Source: Anaspis maculata
Taxonomy: Eukaryota > Arthropoda > Insecta > Coleoptera > Scraptiidae
DNA: 64,000 bases
Assembly (NCBI GenBank): GCA_949128115.1
Contig: OX421963.1
Coordinates: forward strand, 83,213,602-83,277,601
Direction of reading: 5' to 3'
Positions 44,476 to 56,001 of the stretch are shown in pieces. How positions within the stretch are numbered: the stretch's first letter is position 1; each line of letters opens with the position of its first letter. Both the position numbers and the translations under genes were made by a program. The notes beneath the pieces are model-generated. The model saw only the letters and a program-made list of their open reading frames with translations. It ran no database searches and was not told where the DNA came from.

Positions 44476-46315
44476 TAGTACGGTGGTTAAGCGCCCAAAA
44501 AAAGCTCGAACTATGCATTTTGAGCTTAAGCAATGCGCTTTTGGGGTTCGATTGAGGATATCCAGACCTTAATTTCAAGAGTTGGAGACATCGGTGCACT
44601 CGATGCGGAGGGGATCTGGGGGGCCCTTGAAAGTTGAAGGTGCGAGGCTTCCCACCAAATCACCATACCACCACGTAATTCCTACTTGGATGTCATCAAA
44701 CGACTCTAACCTACACATTGACAACATTTGTTACCATGTCCCAACAGTTCTTCACACTGAAAAAAATAAATTCTTATGACAGATCGGAAAAAACTGTTTT
44801 TCTCAATTCTTCATCCCCACAACGAATAAACTGTCAAGTTTGGTGTCATTTTAAAGTAAACGGCATCCTCTGATATCATTCACGTAGTCAAAATGTTTGT
44901 GAGACCACCGTGCAAAGAATGGCACGCCAAGAAGTGAGCATTTTTGAGCACCTCATTTAACAGTAGTTTCTAGGCTGATACCAATCGATATGATTGATAA
45001 TTTTGTCATGGATCAATAACTTGAACTCTTTTGTAACGGTAATGCATGTGAATGAAACTCGACACGAGCGTGGAGGCCTGGAAAAAATATTTTTCTCTAG
45101 TGGTCGAACTTATTTCACGCCTACTGAGCGTTAGTTTGTTGGGCTTAGGCAGGCAGCGATTGGATAGGTTTGGAGACAAAATTTTCATATCTGTCTATGA
45201 AGCTGAGTAGCATAATTCTGGAAACTGATCTGAGAATCATCAAAGATTATTTTGACGGTCACTAGGTAAACCCCCATGGGGATTAACTGCACAGAGATCA
45301 TGGCTGACGACGGAGGGCATTCAACTTTTAAAGTGTTATTTTCCATTTTCCTCCACCAACCTTTAAGGTTGTTATCATTTTGTACGTGTAAGTTTTCTTA
45401 TGTTTGGAGAAGAAATAATTTTATAAAAACAACCGTGGAAATGACTGTCAGAGTGGCAGAGAATAAGATCTTGGGCGTTGAATTCCCTCCGCCGTTAGCC
45501 ATTACTTCTGCAGTTAACCCCCATGTGGGTACTGACCGGCAAAACAATCATTGATGATTCATAAATCAATTTCCAGAATTAAACTGCTCAAATTTCCAGA
45601 TAGATATGAAAATTTTGCTTCCAACGCTATCCAAACGCTCCCTACCTGAGCCCTGCGAACTGACGCATGACGCTCAGTAGGCGTGAAAAAAAATTCGACC
45701 GCTGGAGAAATTTTTTTTTCCCAGGCCTTCACGCTCGTGTCGAGTTACATGCACATGCATTATCGTTACAAAAGAGCTCAAGTTATTGATCCATGACCAA
45801 ATTATCAATCATATCGATTGGTAACAGCCAAGAAACTACTGTTGAATGAGGTGCTTGAAATTGCTCACTTCTTGGCGTGACATCCTTTGCACGGTGGTCT
45901 CACAAATATTTTGACTCGGTGAATGGGATCAAAGGATGCCGTTTACTCCAAAATGACACCACACTTGGCAGTTTATCCGTTGTGGGGATGAAGAATTGAG
46001 AAAAACTGTTTTTTCCGATCTGTCATAAGAATTAATTTTTTTCAGTGTGAAGAACTATTTGGACATGGTAACAAATGTTGTCAATGTACAGGTTAGAGTC
46101 GTTTGATGGCCTCCCAGTAGGAATTACGTGGTGGTATGGTGATTTGGTGGGAAGCCTCGCACCTTCGACTTTCAAGGGCCCCCCAGACCCCCTCCGCATC
46201 GAGTGCACCGATGTCTCCAACTCTTGAAATTTAAGTTGAGGGACCCCCAATCAAACCCCAAAAGCGCATTGCTTAAGCTCAAAATGCATAGTTAGAACGC
46301 TTAAACACCGGACTA
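44476..46315. mobile_element. 1.84-kb foldback element with TAA flanks
   Basis: The left end TAGTACGGTGGTTAAGCG and the reverse complement of the right end, TAGTCCGGTGTTTAAGCG, match. The arms stay inverted copies for roughly 750 bp each (for instance CAATGCGCTTTTGGGGTT at left and its complement near 46255). TAA lies outside both ends (44473-44475 and 46316-46318), as for PIF/Harbinger-type insertion. A second inner inverted pair, CCCCCATG-GGGATTAACTGC, flanks the centre near 45270 and 45520. There is no transposase. It sits at the stop codon of the LINE. Confidence 0.8.
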
Positions 46316-46318
46316 TAA

Positions 46319-48164
46319 CCGATACAATGTGATACAATGTGATGCAATACTTGCTTGTAATCTGGTTATTGTATTTATGCAGTTGACAAACTGTTAAGAA
46401 TCGAGTTTTGGGTTTCGATCTGAGCTTCGGTGGCGCATCCACCATTTGAACAGGTTTCTAGTTTGATCGACTGTTGAAGTCTCCATTCAGCAAAATATCT
46501 TTTTATCATATTTCTATGGATTCTTTTTCAAGAAGTTTTTTTTTTTCGGCGTAGCTGGGCTAATGATTAGGTACTCAACTATACTCTTGTGAATCCATAT
46601 TGGATACCTACGGGGCCAAACCAGGAAAAAACTGTGTGACAAAAATTGAAACTTTGTAACATCATGAGTTTAGTGTAGGACTGTAGGCCATGTAAACTAA
46701 CACTCATGTAAACATTGCTTCGATTAGACACGTACTTAATATTCCCGGCCATCAGGAACCGTCCAATCGTATATTAAATTTTATCGAGCCCCCACTGCGC
46801 TTCGTCCATATAAACCCGCACCGCGTGTGCACTGCTAATCTGAATTTTATTGAACCGCCCCTGCTAGCTGCAAACAGGTCACACACATGCAGAGACAGCA
46901 TATTATATCGAGCTCGAGCACTCTTGGTCGAGACTCGAGAGGCTCTCCGTCGAGACTTGGAGCAGAAAGAGCATTTTTATGTGAGCCTGGAGATGGGCAC
47001 CACAACATCGCGTGAGCCCAGATATGTAGTTGATATAAAAGACATGTTAGTATCGGCCGGTGTGGGCGCGCGACAACTGTAGCGTTCTGCCACCCAAGGT
47101 GTTCCAGTCACGCAACGCCACTGACCCCTGCCACAATATTTCACGAAGCCCACTTTGCTCTGAAAAAAGAAGTCGCCAGGACAAGAGTGGAAGCACACAC
47201 ATGCATATACACACCAGCCACACCGGTAAAGCACTCACTGAAGAAATTCAGAGCGCGCCTGTACCTATCGCAGAGGTCACCATCGGGATACTTTATGGAC
47301 GATTCTGTGGTAGAAAGTCGTTTTTTCATTCGTTTTTGATGCGCTTTTGGAAAAATTTGGTTTCGAATGTCGCTGGAGTGGCTCTTATCGCGGTATATGG
47401 TTACTTTCACTTCGGAAATAATTCCTAGGTGCAAGTACTTAATGCAGCTATAATCGAAGATAAGTTGGGTACCGGGCAATTATCATAAAACCTATATTTG
47501 ATAGATAAACTGTTGAATATTAGATAGGTAGCTACTTGAAGGGGAACTAATGGAAGCTTTTGCGATTGGTAGCTGCTGCACGCAAAATTTAAGTAACGGC
47601 TTTCGTTCGGCTGCTGGCTTGGAATACTTACCACAGTACCATCTATCATATAATATCATATTCATTGGGGTATTATTATGTTGAATTCTTTCGAGCAAAA
47701 AAGAAGCTTTGGGTTATTATTGGTACTGTTGTTGAGTTGTAGAAACTGTTTTTCTCATGTATCTCGAATCAAAGTTCCTGGAGTAATCAATATCTTGGAA
47801 TGTTTGGTATCTTGAGACGCATGCACGTACTATTAATCTTTTTGTTTGAATTGTGCGCAATGTCAAAGCATCGAGCACACAGTCCAGAAATTATTGGAAA
47901 ACTAGCGAACAAAATGAAACCCAGCATGTAATTAGGCATGTAAACTGCGTAACAGTCAATGTGTCCACCTCGAAAATTTTATCTTTTTTGAAAATGGTAT
48001 AATTTTTTAATGCCACCGGCGATTTGAATACCGTTTGCTTTATTCGAAAGGCTGATCTTTAGTTCATCTAAGGAATTGACGCCGAACATTTAGTAACTTC
48101 AAATAAAGCAGGGTAATATGTAAACCGGTGCAAGATTACTTCGCCGTCAAGAAGTCCCCGTTTT
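46319..48164. other. Stretch without recognisable gene
   Basis: 46319-46350 has GATACAATGT repeated, probably the displaced 3' tail of the preceding LINE. At 46.7-47.4 kb a low-repeat, GC-richer segment holds two similar blocks (AATTTTATCGAGCCCCCACT at 46777 and AATTTTATTGAACCGCCCCT at 46844). The ORFs there have no known domain. Confidence 0.35.
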
Positions 48165-48304
48165 CGAAAAAATCTAATTCTATCCATTTTAGCAATAAAA
48201 CCACAAAGGCTGATTCTTCGTCTTTGCGACATTCTAGATGTTTGTAAATCGGGAGTCTCACAATGAAGATATGCATTTTTATTGAAAACTATGCATATAA
48301 GTTC
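48165..48304 (-). repeat. Inverted copy of the segment at 52943-53110
   Basis: On the minus strand this matches 52943-53110 (TTTTCAATAAAAATGCATATC-like, then AATCAGCCTTTGTGGTTTTA) at about 80-85 percent by eye. The two copies lie on opposite sides of the 50-53 kb satellite block, in opposite orientation. Confidence 0.7.
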
Positions 48305-48887
48305 TAACGTATAGTCCGAAAGTTTTGTGAATTTTTTCAAAAGCTAATAACTTTTTTTGGATGGTTTTAATTTTGTAGCTCAATATTGCAAAAACCAGCA
48401 TCCTCTGTAGCAATATCAAATTCATATTCAACATATTGAAGATGGGCCATTATCTTTGATGGCTCTTAGTTTTCTTCTACCATGTTCGATCATTCTCTGG
48501 ACAACATAGCAGGATTAATTTCTCCGAGCTCCTGCCTCCCAATGTACCGCAAGATCGACCAATATAAGATTTTTGGTAAGTATTGAGCATGCAGGATAGT
48601 ATACGACAAGGGATGGGAAGCTGCAAATGAAGACCAATTACGGCGTCGCATTTTTCAATAACATTAGAGAATGTCACATTTGAGAAATTGATACAGAAAA
48701 TCATGGAACATGGCAGAAGAAAATTGAGACCCATCGAAGGTAATGGTTATTTATCAATATGTTGAATATGAATTTGTTATTGTTACATATGATGTTAATT
48801 TTTGCAATTCCAAGTTAAACAATAGAGACCATTTAGAAGAAGTTATTAGCTTTGAACAATTTCTCAAAACTTTCGGACCATACGTTA
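48305..48887. mobile_element. TIR element with TAACGTATAGTCCGAAAG ends
   Basis: The left end TAACGTATAGTCCGAAAGTT and the right end AACTTTCGGACCATACGTTA are inverted copies, followed inward by TTCAAAAGCTAATAACTT-like inverted blocks. It is 583 bp with no transposase. It begins directly after the repeat at 48165-48304. Confidence 0.75.
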
Positions 48888-48954
48888 TTGGTACGTAGCA
48901 TTATTAGTCCGGATGCTAGTTGCATAAAATGGAATGAACCTTTTATTTTTAGAT

Positions 48955-49081
48955 GGGAAGATGCTACTTGGTGGAAATCCAATGCCGCGCGAAAAAGTCC
49001 ATCTGGCCCAGTGCGGATTTGAACCCGGGACCTTCGCCTTTGAAAGCGAGGCCGAGCTCACCGTGCTACCGACTGGGTTAA
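48955..49081 (-). mobile_element. tRNA-derived SINE fragment
   Basis: The minus strand carries an RNA polymerase III A-box-like TAACCCAGTCGG (49070-49081), a tRNA-like middle, and a B box GGTTCAAATCC (around 49016-49026), then CACTGGGCCAGATGGAC. The 5' acceptor strand is missing because the adjacent palindromic element starts at 49083, and the sequence runs on into non-tRNA tail. A functional tRNA is therefore unlikely, and a truncated SINE or tRNA pseudogene fits better. Confidence 0.6.
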
Positions 49082-49082
49082 T

Positions 49083-49833
49083 TTGAATTTTTGTTTTTAT
49101 TTTTTATTCAAAAAACGGTTGAAGGTGGCCTTTTCTAATCTAGACATTGTCAGGGCACTTTTTCAAGGGGAAGTCAAAGCTGCCAAAATTTTTATTCTAG
49201 CTCTCAAAACAACCGAGATACGACATTCAACTTTTTGCCCTAATGGGTGCCATATTGGATTTTGATATTTTTGAATACGGTATTTTTTTCTGGTTACAAC
49301 GATGTGCCTCATGTCACTGTTGAATAAATGTTTAACATTTACGTTTTTTTATTGTCGGTGCTGATTTTGTTTCCAAAGCACTCTTTAAAAATCGAATAAA
49401 TATATTTTTGCTCAACAGCATGAGTTCAACAGTGGCATGCGACACATCGTTGTAACCAGAAAAAATATTGTATTCAAAAATGTCAAAATCCAATGTGGCG
49501 CTCATAAGAGAAAAAAAGTTTAATGTCATATCTCGGTTGTTTTGAAAGCAAGAATGAAGATTTTGGCAACAATAAATTTCCCTTGAAAAAGTGCCTGCAT
49601 AATGTCTCAATTAGAAAAGGCTACCTTCAACCGTTTTTCAAATAAAAAATAAAAACAAAAATTTTGAATTTCTGTTTTTTCTCGATATCTCGAAAATTGA
49701 AACTGACAAGTCAAATATCTTTTTGGATCATTGATCGTCATAAAAATTCGCAACTTTTTTCTAATTCAACAGACTCTGTATCTCCAAAGATAAGCTAGAT
49801 ACCCATGCTTAGCCTCGAAAAACGGACACCCTG
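49083..49833. mobile_element. Palindromic element, left end lost, right end CACCCTG with TA
   Basis: 49083-49330 and 49345-49672 are inverted copies (TTTTTATTCAAAAAACGGTTG at left, its counterpart near 49640). Beyond the right arm the sequence runs to CGGACACCCTG at 49833, followed by TA, the end type of the other TA-flanked elements. No matching left end was found next to the SINE. Confidence 0.65.
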
Positions 49834-50127
49834 TATTTCCGCCTTTGAGCCTTTTCCTGTGACGTAAAATTGGAATTTGACGACAGAATCGTTTCCAGAA
49901 GCTCAATTTGCGAAGAAAAGAGGTTCCAAACGTCAAATAATGTTTGATTGAGGTTTTCAAATCTTTAACCCTCCATCATTTGGAAAAAAAAATTGCTCGT
50001 ATTTCAGTCACCTTCAAAATGATGAAAGTGTGTTATAAGTCATATTGTTTGAAACCCTTCAAGGTCCAAAATTGCTCAATCGCATCTTCTTATCATCACA
50101 AATGCGGTAATGCCTCGTACGCGTACA

Positions 50128-50310
50128 TGACAACTTGACGCAGGACAACTTGACGCCAGGAATTTTAAAGCGGCCGACTTGACGCCGGGACAACTTGACG
50201 CCAGGACAACTTGACGCGGGACAACTTGACGCCGGACATCTTGACGCCAGGAATTTTGAAGTAGCCGATAGCCGACTTAGCGTCGGGACAACTTAACACC
50301 AGTAGGACCT
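50128..50310. repeat. Left arm: ACAACTTGACGCC(A/G)GG array
   Basis: About ten tandem variants of a 15-16 bp unit, interspersed with CAGGAATTTTGAAG spacers that recur at 50158, 50250 and 51527. Confidence 0.85.
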
Positions 50311-51407
50311 ATAGGACCCCGAGCATTACATAAAGCTCAAAGGTGCTTATCACTAAAGTTACGAAAGCAAGGGGGCCCGATAGACCTTGCAATACCAAAC
50401 TAAGACACAAGAGTGCTTACTAAATGTAAATGAAAAAAATGCAAGAAAGCTCAGCAAGGGTTCAAACACCATTCATTATTGAAGACACAATGGGGTCCAG
50501 TGGGGCTATGAACAACACATGGAAGCAAAAGGGAGCTTTTCCAGCATATGAGGACACAAGCGGACCAAGTAGAGCTTCGAATACCAGACGAAAATACAAG
50601 TGTGCTTTCGACTGCTTGAAAGCTCCCTAAGACACGGAAAATTGCAAGGGGGCTCATCAGGACTTCAAAAGACATTGAAGGCACAAGGGGGCTCAATAGT
50701 GCTTTGGATTACACAAGAAGGCAGAAGAGGCTCACGGGAATTCTAAACACGTAAAAAAACATAGGTAGACTCACCAGGGCTCCAAACGGTACTTGAGGTA
50801 GATGACACACGGGGGCACCAAATGTTACACGAAGGCACAAAGGTGTTTACTGAAGCTTTGAAAGCGACGGAAAAATGTAAGGGGACTCAGCAGGGCTTCA
50901 ATCGACATTGAAGAAACAAGGGGGCCAGTAGGGCTTTAAGAATCAAAGAAGGCACAAGGAGGCTTACTGAAATTCTAGAGGAACGAAAAATCATGAGGGG
51001 CTTAAAACAAGAGTGTCCAATTGGGCTCTGAATAAGGGTGCTTACAACGCCATATGGAGACATAAAGGGTGGATACTACGATTCTGAAAGCAATATGAAC
51101 ACTCAAGAGGGCTTATCGGGGCTCAAAACGACATATTAATCCACAAAAGGATCCACTGGAATTTCGAGTTAACACAGCAAGACAAAATGGGAGCTGCTTG
51201 AGCTCCAAAACATAGTCAAACATAAGGGGGCTCCTCAGAACTCCGAACCCCTCAAGTAAACACAAGAGGGTTCATCGAGGCTCCGATTGACAAAGAAGAA
51301 CTCAAGAACTACAAAATCTGAGAAGATAGATTGTGGCTCGATAGAGTTCCAAAAGCAACATGAAGACACAATAAGGGGGCTAGTCAAGGCTTGAAGCGAC
51401 GCATCAA

Positions 51408-51545
51408 ATTGTCCACGCGTCAGGTTGTCCTGGCGTCAAGTTGTCTCGCGCCAGGATGGCCGGCGTCAAGCTGTCCTGCTCCGACCAACTTGACGCCGGG
51501 ACAACTTGACGCCGGACGATTTGCGCCAGGAATTTTGTAAGAACA
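51408..51545. repeat. Central inverted junction of the satellite block
   Basis: GTCAAGTTGTCC-type units up to about 51478 switch abruptly to CAACTTGACGCC-type units from 51484, giving a palindromic junction between two units. Confidence 0.8.
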
Positions 51546-52757
51546 GAGTAAGGAAACATTCGAAGAAAATGACAAAACGGGACTCATCGGTAGTCGAAAC
51601 GACACATAAAGACACAAGGAGGTTCACTGGGGCTCCAAATTGCTCAGCAGAACACAAATGAGGGCCTCTAGATCTCCAAAACACAAGAAGACATGGGCGG
51701 GCTCGCTTAGACTTTCGAAAACCTTCAGAAAACATCAAAGGATTCATTGGGGGCTCGAAACTACACAAAAGGACACAATGGGGGCCAGTAAGAGTCCAAA
51801 GTGAGAAAGATCCAAAGGGGCTCGATAGTGTTCCGAAACTGCCAAGAAAATACAAAGGGGTCATCGAGGCACAATACGGTAGGTACCTAAAGACAGAAGG
51901 GGGGCTCCGATTGACACAGCAAGACATAATGGGTCGCTAGAACTCCAAAACATGAGAAAAGTGAGCATGAGGGGGCTCGCGTTTTCCGAAAACCACAGAA
52001 AACATGAAGGGGCTCATCGTCCAAATGACACATAAAGACACAAAAAGGCTTATTGAAGCTCCGATTGACAAAGCAAGGCATAATGGGGGCGCCCGGGAGG
52101 GCGCCATATAGGACTAGAAACATAATAAGATACAAGGGGGTTCATCAGGGCCTCACACAACACCACATGAAGGCACGAGGGAGATTATAAGGTTTCAAAA
52201 CGACAAATACAGACAAAGGGGGTCCGTTGCGTTTCCGACAAACGTAGCAAGACACAACAAGAGCCGCTAGGATTCCACGATATGAGAAGACAAAATGGAG
52301 CTTATTGCGGGGCTGGAAGCGTCCCCATAGACACATGGCCCAGATTGACCCAGCAAGAAGGAATGGGGGCCGGCAGGGTTCCAAAGCACAGGAAGATACA
52401 AGGGGGCTCGATAGAACTTGGAGCTTCATATGGAAACACAAGAAGGTCATCGAAGGGGCTTATCAGGGTTCTTAAAAATGCTATGGAGAAACAAAGTGGC
52501 TCCAGTAAAGTTCCGAAAACAACACGAAGACACAAGTAGGGGGCTCATCAGGGCTTGAAATGACTCATAAAGTCGCATGGGGGCTGTGACTTCAAGTTAT
52601 ACAAACTGAGGTCCTTGGGACTCAAAAACATAAGACACAAGAAGTAGGTATAAGGGGCTTGCTAGTTCCAAAAAACCACAGGAAAACACAAGAGGGCCAG
52701 TTGGGGGACAAAAAGACACAAACTGGCCAACTAGGGTCCCAAAATTATAATAACTCA

Positions 52758-52930
52758 TAGCGTCAAGTTGTTCTGGCGTCAAGTTGTCCCGCGTCAACTT
52801 GTCCTGGCGTCAAGTTGTCCCGCGTCAAGTTGTCCTGGCGTCAAGTTGTCCCGCGGCAAGTTGTCCCGCGTCAAGTTGGCCGGCGTCAAGTCGGCGGCGT
52901 CAAGTCGGCGGCGTCAAGTTGTCCTGCTTC
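52758..52930. repeat. Right arm: GTCAAGTTGTCC array
   Basis: About eleven tandem copies of the complementary unit, alternating GGCGTCAAGTTGTCCC and GCGTCAAGTTGTCCTG. This is the inverted partner of the left arm. Confidence 0.85.
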
Positions 52931-52942
52931 GCCTCGTACAGA

Positions 52943-53110
52943 TAGAACTTGAATGCATAATTTTCAATAAAAATTCATATCTTCATTGTTAGACTTCCGA
53001 TTTACAAAAATCTGGAATGGTCGCAAAGGCGAAGCATCAGCCTTTGTGGTTTTATCGCTTAAATTGGAAGAATTGATTTTTTTCGCAAACGGAGACCTCT
53101 TGACTGCAGA
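52943..53110 (+). repeat. Copy of the segment at 48165-48304, opposite orientation
   Basis: See the partner at 48165-48304. It begins just after the satellite block and its flanking GCCTCGTAC. Confidence 0.7.
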
Positions 53111-53199
53111 GTTCAAGAGTTTAGTTGTGAACTTCGAAACGTATGTCCAAAATGTATTCCATGACGAAGGTTCATTATCTTGACATCAAATTTGAGTGA

Positions 53200-54812
53200 T
53201 TATTGATAAATTCACGACATACGTTTTCACTTCCATAGCCTGCCCTAATTCATACTTTTAACGAACATACGGTACTTGTGTCAATTTTACATGATTTTGA
53301 ATATAGTATACTATACGTATCTATACGATTTTACCCACAAAACACAATAAACTGATGGAATGTCATGTCATCCCGTTTCAATGGATTGGCAAAAAATATG
53401 AAGTCTTTGACGCTTTGGACGGCTTATCCCATGCTGCGAAACACCATAAATATGAAAGATAATAATAATAATAATATCAACAATACTTAATTGCAGGCTT
53501 CAGTCCTATTTGGAAACTACACTTTGGGCCGGCCTGAAATTTTTCGGAAAGAATTTTAAGAGAATTGCCAGAGGAAGGTGTCCTTGGTCTTCTAGTAGGC
53601 TTAGTGCTTTTGAATCTGTTTTTTACGGTGAACTGCAAATCCCAGCCGTTTTTATTTTCGCCTTGACAGCGGCGTCAGGCCCAAGTGTCAACGATAGCAA
53701 TCAAAGAAAGCTGGGCGCACCTGTCTTTTTCTTCGCCTATTATATGCACGGGAAGTGAATCACTACATACCGGGTAGATGACAGTTAACGTATCAAATAC
53801 TTGTTGCTTGTGGGTAATAGTATTGTTAGCGCGGTACACATAAAGACGGCAGCCTTCCGATGAAGGCTGCATTAAAACAATAACTCTTGGATTAGGAAAG
53901 CAGCAAGCGACAGTCAGAAATAAAATTCACAACAACAATCAAAAACTTTAATGCAAAACAAAAAAAACACAAACAGACAGAATTACAAAACAATAAAAAA
54001 AAACAATGTGAATTGAATGAAATGAAAAATCCGAGTGGTTCTGATCGGGGGCAGGTTCGCTGGCGCCGAGTGGCGTCCTGAAAACGAGACGAACTGCACT
54101 GAAGGTATACACCCCGGCAAACGGGAATAAACGGTAAATGGTAAAAACAATGGAAAATATGGAACTTACGGGATCTTATTCGGTGGCGGCGTCGTCCTGG
54201 CGGAGTCCGAAAACGGCGTCGTGGTGGATGGCCGTTTCGGTGGTGGATTTCCCGTTGAGATGCAAGAGTGCCCGTGTTCGTCACCAAAATGGCGGACGAA
54301 CGACTCGATCCCATCCGAAACTGGAGCTTTGTGTGCGGCTGGCTGATCCAACCCGCTCCCCGGTGAAAGCGGTGAAAACTGCCGCTTTCTGGACTTGGAG
54401 ATGATGCAGAGATCCTCCAGGAGTCACTATCGGACGCGATGGGCCTTGGATGGGCTTCTGGTCGAGTACGAATGTACGCCGATAGCACGACAAGATGGCC
54501 GCGAGAACGATGACAAAAAAGGACGGCGTGGCTTCCGGCTCGACGTACGTAGATCGACGCCGCTTCGAACGAAGCGGCAAGAACACGAGCGGAAAGAAAG
54601 CCGAAGAATGCCGAAGACGGCCGAAGAAAGCGCTGGAGCTCGGTCACGCTTGCGCCTGACAGCCAAGTGCCAGGCACACCGAACAGGGAATGAGGGGTGA
54701 GGATTTGGACAACATGGGGATATTTAGGGTTGCATACCCTCAGTGCACACGAATGCAGTTTTCAATGAACGGGGCCGAGACAAGTATATTATATACCGAG
54801 GTGGAAAGTGTC
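53200..54812 (-). other. Stretch with possible solo LTR or exon-like GC-rich segment
   Basis: 54.0-54.7 kb is GC-rich with CpG. On the minus strand it shows a donor-like CCGTAAGTT near 54165 and an acceptor-like TTTTCAG near 54080, then a T-rich stretch with ATTAAA near 53950 as a possible polyadenylation signal. This could be a solo LTR of a retrotransposon or a host non-coding exon. No partner copy is in the window. The 261-codon minus ORF at 53892-54677 is low complexity. Confidence 0.3.
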
Positions 54813-55139
54813 TCATTACAGCCAAGGGATTCAATATATGAGCCCATGGAAACCACAGTGGTGTAAGTCACGATTTTGAGTTTTTCGATTTTTGACATAT
54901 TCAGAATCTCCTTCTCTTGCTCTATTTTTAAGGCTAAGAATTAAAAACGCAGCACTTTTTGCAAAAAAATCACATGCCTCCGCTTCTCTGCCTCGCTGTA
55001 CATTCAAATGGAAGATCTTCCAACTTCTCAGGGCCATTTATCTCAAAATGATGTACTATGACTTACACCATTCTGGTTTTGAACGGCTCATATCACCGAG
55101 GCGTGCCGAGGTGAGATAGAATCCTTTCGGCTGTAATGA
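54813..55139. mobile_element. Palindromic MITE (TCATTACAGCC ends)
   Basis: The left end TCATTACAGCCAAGGGATTC and the right end GAATCCTTTCGGCTGTAATGA are inverted copies. Inverted GAGCC and GGTGTAAGTCA blocks follow inward. It is 327 bp, non-coding. Confidence 0.75.
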
Positions 55140-56001
55140 CGATTTACTCCGTAGTATGTATAGGACTTTATCCACAATGATCCAGTTTGGATGCAAATAT
55201 TCGGCTTTATTTGAAGTTTCTCACGTCAAACGTTTTTATCAGGTAGGCACAGGCAACCGTTTTGAACAACGCACCCATCAACACTCCGCGCTCCTCGATG
55301 GCTGTTTAGATCAGATCAGCTCTTTGCATACGTCACTTTCGGCCCGTGGTCCGAAAGTGACATTATTCTCCAACCTGTAAGGAATCATTCACTTTCCAAC
55401 TTTTTAAAAGTTGGGAATGTATCGATTGCTAATACATTGTGAATAAGAACATTCAAGCTGGTATCAGAAAAAAGTTGTTTTTTTTTGTTAAATAAACTGC
55501 GCAACAATAAGTATGTTGTCGTGAGGGTGAGAAATTGATCCGAGTTTGGACCACTATAATAACTTTTGAATAACACAAATCATTTCAGTCGAGATCAGTC
55601 TTTTCGTTATCCACCTTCAAAAGGTGAAGATCAGGAAGCTCCATGTAAAATATCTACAGGGTGAAATGTAAAACATTACAAAATTTTAGAAAATTCAACG
55701 GACCTCCATTTTCAGAATAATTTTTTTTCTCAAATGCAAATGAAAGAGTTTTAAAGCGTTATGTTTCAGCTTCCGCTCAGTTTTGAAATTTTTAGAATCG
55801 GAAGTTTGATTTTTTTTCTCTTGATTTATCCAATCGCTACAAAGGAGACTATGTTACTCTAATGATGGGAGGTTGAAATTCACGAATATTGTTGCTTTCG
55901 TACTCCCTAATTCCCCTGGGAGACGTACACAACGTAGGGTTCTACCACTAGATGATCACGGCCAACATAGCATTCAGAAAGCATTCAGCTCGTGACAAAC
56001 A
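55140..56001. other. Stretch with a truncated MITE end, no gene
   Basis: TACAGGGTGAAATGTAAAAC at 55655 looks like the left end of another CAGGGTG element with no matching right end. The ORFs are short and without domains. Confidence 0.35.

Larger units (their letters stand above)
50121..52930. repeat. Two-unit satellite block with inverted CAACTTGACGCC arms
   Basis: At both ends, and at a central junction near 51480, arrays of a 15-16 bp motif occur: CAACTTGACGCCGGGA on the left sides, its complement GTCAAGTTGTCCTGGC on the right sides. Between the arrays the DNA is a degenerate minisatellite with a period near 40 bp built on CACAAGGGGGCTCATCAGGGCT. The layout is arm, minisatellite, inverted arm (50128-51478), then again (51484-52930). 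GCCTCGTAC occurs just outside both ends (50112-50120 and 52931-52939) and may be a target duplication. The ORFs inside are products of the repeat and carry no domain. Confidence 0.75.

Noticed and set aside
49004..49081. Functional tRNA gene on the minus strand
   Set aside because: The A-box start is preceded by unrelated sequence, the acceptor 5' strand is missing and the anticodon stem is mismatched; SINE or pseudogene fits better.
51466..51927. 153-codon minus-strand ORF and similar ORFs in 50-53 kb
   Set aside because: They are translations of the roughly 40-bp repeat; a period not divisible by three rotates the frame and no domain appears.
50128..52930. CRISPR-like array of spaced short repeats
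   Set aside because: The unit is directly tandem, lacks uniform spacers, is inverted between ends and lies in an animal genome.
53892..54677. 261-codon minus-strand ORF
   Set aside because: Ser/Arg- and Phe-rich low complexity crossing likely splice or LTR signals; no recognisable domain.
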